Assembly: GCA_016795155.1 (NCBI GenBank)
Contig: JAEUIE010000025.1
Location: forward strand, 43,332 to 107,331
Length of the DNA: 64,000 bases
Source of the DNA: Planctomycetia bacterium
GTDB lineage: Bacteria; Planctomycetota; Planctomycetia; Gemmatales; HRBIN36
Direction: 5' to 3'
Shown one piece after another: positions 63,162-64,000 of the stretch. Below the pieces are notes generated by a model. It worked only from the letters and a program-made list of their open reading frames with translations. It was not told where the DNA came from and did no database searches. Positions within the stretch are counted from its first letter, which is position 1; each line of letters opens with the position of its first letter. A program made the translations under genes and the position numbers.

Positions 63162-63361
63162 TGAGTTACCTGTTCGTATTTCTTTTAGCCAGTTTGACTG
63201 AAATGGTTATCTCATGATGATTAGCTTGTTTAGCCAAGCGACCTGGATTCGCAGAAAACATAAGAAAAAGTAGCCAGAAAAAGCGAAAAAAATCGCGCTT
63301 TGCCATTGACCAGCCTTGCAAAGCGGCTATCACCCCAACCCTTGAGTGGGGTTTCTGCGTA
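63162..63361 (+). other. intergenic region after nuoL with two hairpins
   Basis: AT-rich DNA after nuoL. cgctttg/caaagcg at 63296-63325 (16-base loop) and acccca/tggggt at 63332-63352 (9-base loop, followed by TT) could terminate the nuo transcript, the second more likely. No gene is supported here. Confidence 0.4.
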
Positions 63362-63493
63362 CGTGTCCAACGGAGCTTTCAAGCTCGCCGGGGAAACGCA
63401 ACGGGACGCCCAGTTTGTCTGGACTACAGCAGCACCTGGGGGAAGGTGATGTTGCCAGATGAAGGGAACCGGAAGGTTGGACACGAAAGGAGG
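63362..63493 (+). promoter_or_regulatory. candidate structured leader RNA (riboswitch-like)
   Basis: A 10-base closing stem joins cgtgtccaac (63362-63371) to gttggacacg (63476-63485). Inside are gagct/agctc (63373-63386) and a long interrupted helix: tctgg/ccaga (63418-63422 with 63455-63459), cagca/tgttg (63427-63431 with 63450-63454), and cacct/aggtg (63433-63437 with 63444-63448, 6-base loop). A ccgg/ccgg contact (63388-63391 with 63469-63472) may add a junction. The stem ends 1 base before AAAGGAGG, the ribosome-binding site of the next gene. No known RNA family was recognised. Confidence 0.55.
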
Positions 63494-63498
63494 ATGCA

Positions 63499-64000
63499 GT
63501 GATTCGGGCTAAATCCTTGGCATGGATCGGCGGAGTGGGCTTGCTGGGATGGACTCCAGCTGCTGTGCTGGCACAGGGGCTGCCCTTACCGCCTGATAAC
63601 ACGGTGCCTGTACAAGTTGCACCTCCTGCGGATGTGGTGCAGACAGGCGGTGAACAATCACTGAAACCACGTGACATCCTGAAAACGGGTGTCGAGAACC
63701 ATCGCAAGTTCGAATTCGAACTGGCGGAGGTCTATCTGAAGCGTGCCGCCGAGCTGAAAGCGAGCCTTTCTGCTGCGGAGCAGAAAGAACTGGATGCGAC
63801 AGTGCAAAGCAATGCGAAAGCATTGGCGATGCGCAAGTCGGGCCAGGAGATGATCAAGAAAGCAGGCGAGGCCTACAATGCCGGTCGCTATCAAGACGCG
63901 GCTGCCATTCTCAATGGCCTCAAAGGCAATACCTACCTGGCTGCCCAGGATCGTCAGAGTGTGAGCACTCTGAATGACCTGCTCAGCAAGACGGGCAGCG
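63499..64000 (+). CDS. exported protein, N-terminal part
   Basis: The gene starts at a GTG (63499) with AAAGGAGG 5 bases before it and runs off the right edge; 167 codons are visible. A signal peptide (RAKSLAWIGGVGLLGWTPAAVLA) is followed by a Pro-rich segment (LPLPPDNTVPVQVAPPA) and then a helical, charged region (KPRDILKTGVENHRKFEFEL, EVYLKRAAELKASL, GRYQDAAAILNGLKG). This suggests TPR-like repeats at the edge. Planctomycetes have long secretin- or TPR-type exported proteins that begin this way, but the family cannot be named from this fragment. Confidence 0.8.
   Translation, partial: MIRAKSLAWIGGVGLLGWTPAAVLAQGLPLPPDNTVPVQVAPPADVVQTGGEQSLKPRDILKTGVENHRKFEFELAEVYLKRAAELKASLSAAEQKELDATVQSNAKALAMRKSGQEMIKKAGEAYNAGRYQDAAAILNGLKGNTYLAAQDRQSVSTLNDLLSKTGS

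Noticed and set aside
63362..63485. Known c-di-GMP-I (GEMM) riboswitch
   Set aside because: GGGACGC is present, but the GGCAAACC and tetraloop-receptor parts and the P1a/P1b layout are missing, so it was listed only as an unidentified structured leader.

Overview
The window looks like chromosomal DNA of a planctomycete, probably near Gemmatales/Gemmataceae. This is inferred from gene content only. It carries a DUF1501 protein, the start of a DUF1549 (PSCyt2-type) gene, an ECF sigma factor fused to a membrane and coiled-coil tail, two large Ser/Thr kinases (one TPR-fused), FHA proteins, a PEP-CTERM protein, a YXWGXW-type protein, exported squalene-cyclase-like proteins and very long Gln- or Cys-rich exported proteins. 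No rRNA, tRNA, CRISPR array, phage or transposase gene was seen.

Layout. 1-9.6 kb: partial DUF1549 gene, YbaL/KefB-type antiporter, ECF-fusion sigma factor, Hsp70-family protein, TauE/SafE permease, a hairpin-rich repeat, an exported protein with an L7/L12-like C-terminal domain, and a duplicated gene pair of which one copy seems frameshifted. 9.7-14.8 kb: DUF1501, an RpoD-type sigma factor and the GTPase BipA. 14.8-23 kb: two large exported proteins with structured 5' leaders, then a TPR/FHA protein, Ser/Thr kinase and membrane protein in one operon. 23-36 kb: EF-P, hydrolase, enolase-superfamily enzyme, exported alpha-barrel protein, sugar isomerase, a short SecA, a YXWGXW protein, a divergent glycerate kinase/2-hydroxyacid dehydrogenase pair, and FHA. 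36-45 kb: exported barrel and coiled-coil pair, PEP-CTERM protein, two hydrolases, ferredoxin-NADP reductase, methyltransferase and a sugar-nucleotide reductase. 45-58.6 kb: small lipoprotein, TPR kinase, isocitrate dehydrogenase, ECF sigma with a putative membrane partner, ThuA, an Lgt-family protein with an inserted PDZ domain, a REP-like inverted pair, a protease-fold protein lacking its catalytic Asp, DUF1761 and ScpB. 58.6-64 kb: nuoH-J-K-L, then a structured leader and a truncated exported-protein gene.

How it works together. Most genes are short operons or single genes, often convergent and sharing hairpin terminators. Two themes recur. One is envelope signalling (kinases, FHA domains, membrane-linked sigma factors). 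The other is export to the periplasm or surface (short SecA, Lgt-like, PEP-CTERM, many signal peptides). The most unusual non-coding features are a REP-like pair at 55592-55750, whose six mismatches are all compensatory in two hairpins, and leaders at 18700-18742 (H-type pseudoknot), 16764-16905 and 63362-63493 placed directly before ribosome-binding sites. All family calls were made by reading the sequence; no database search was run.
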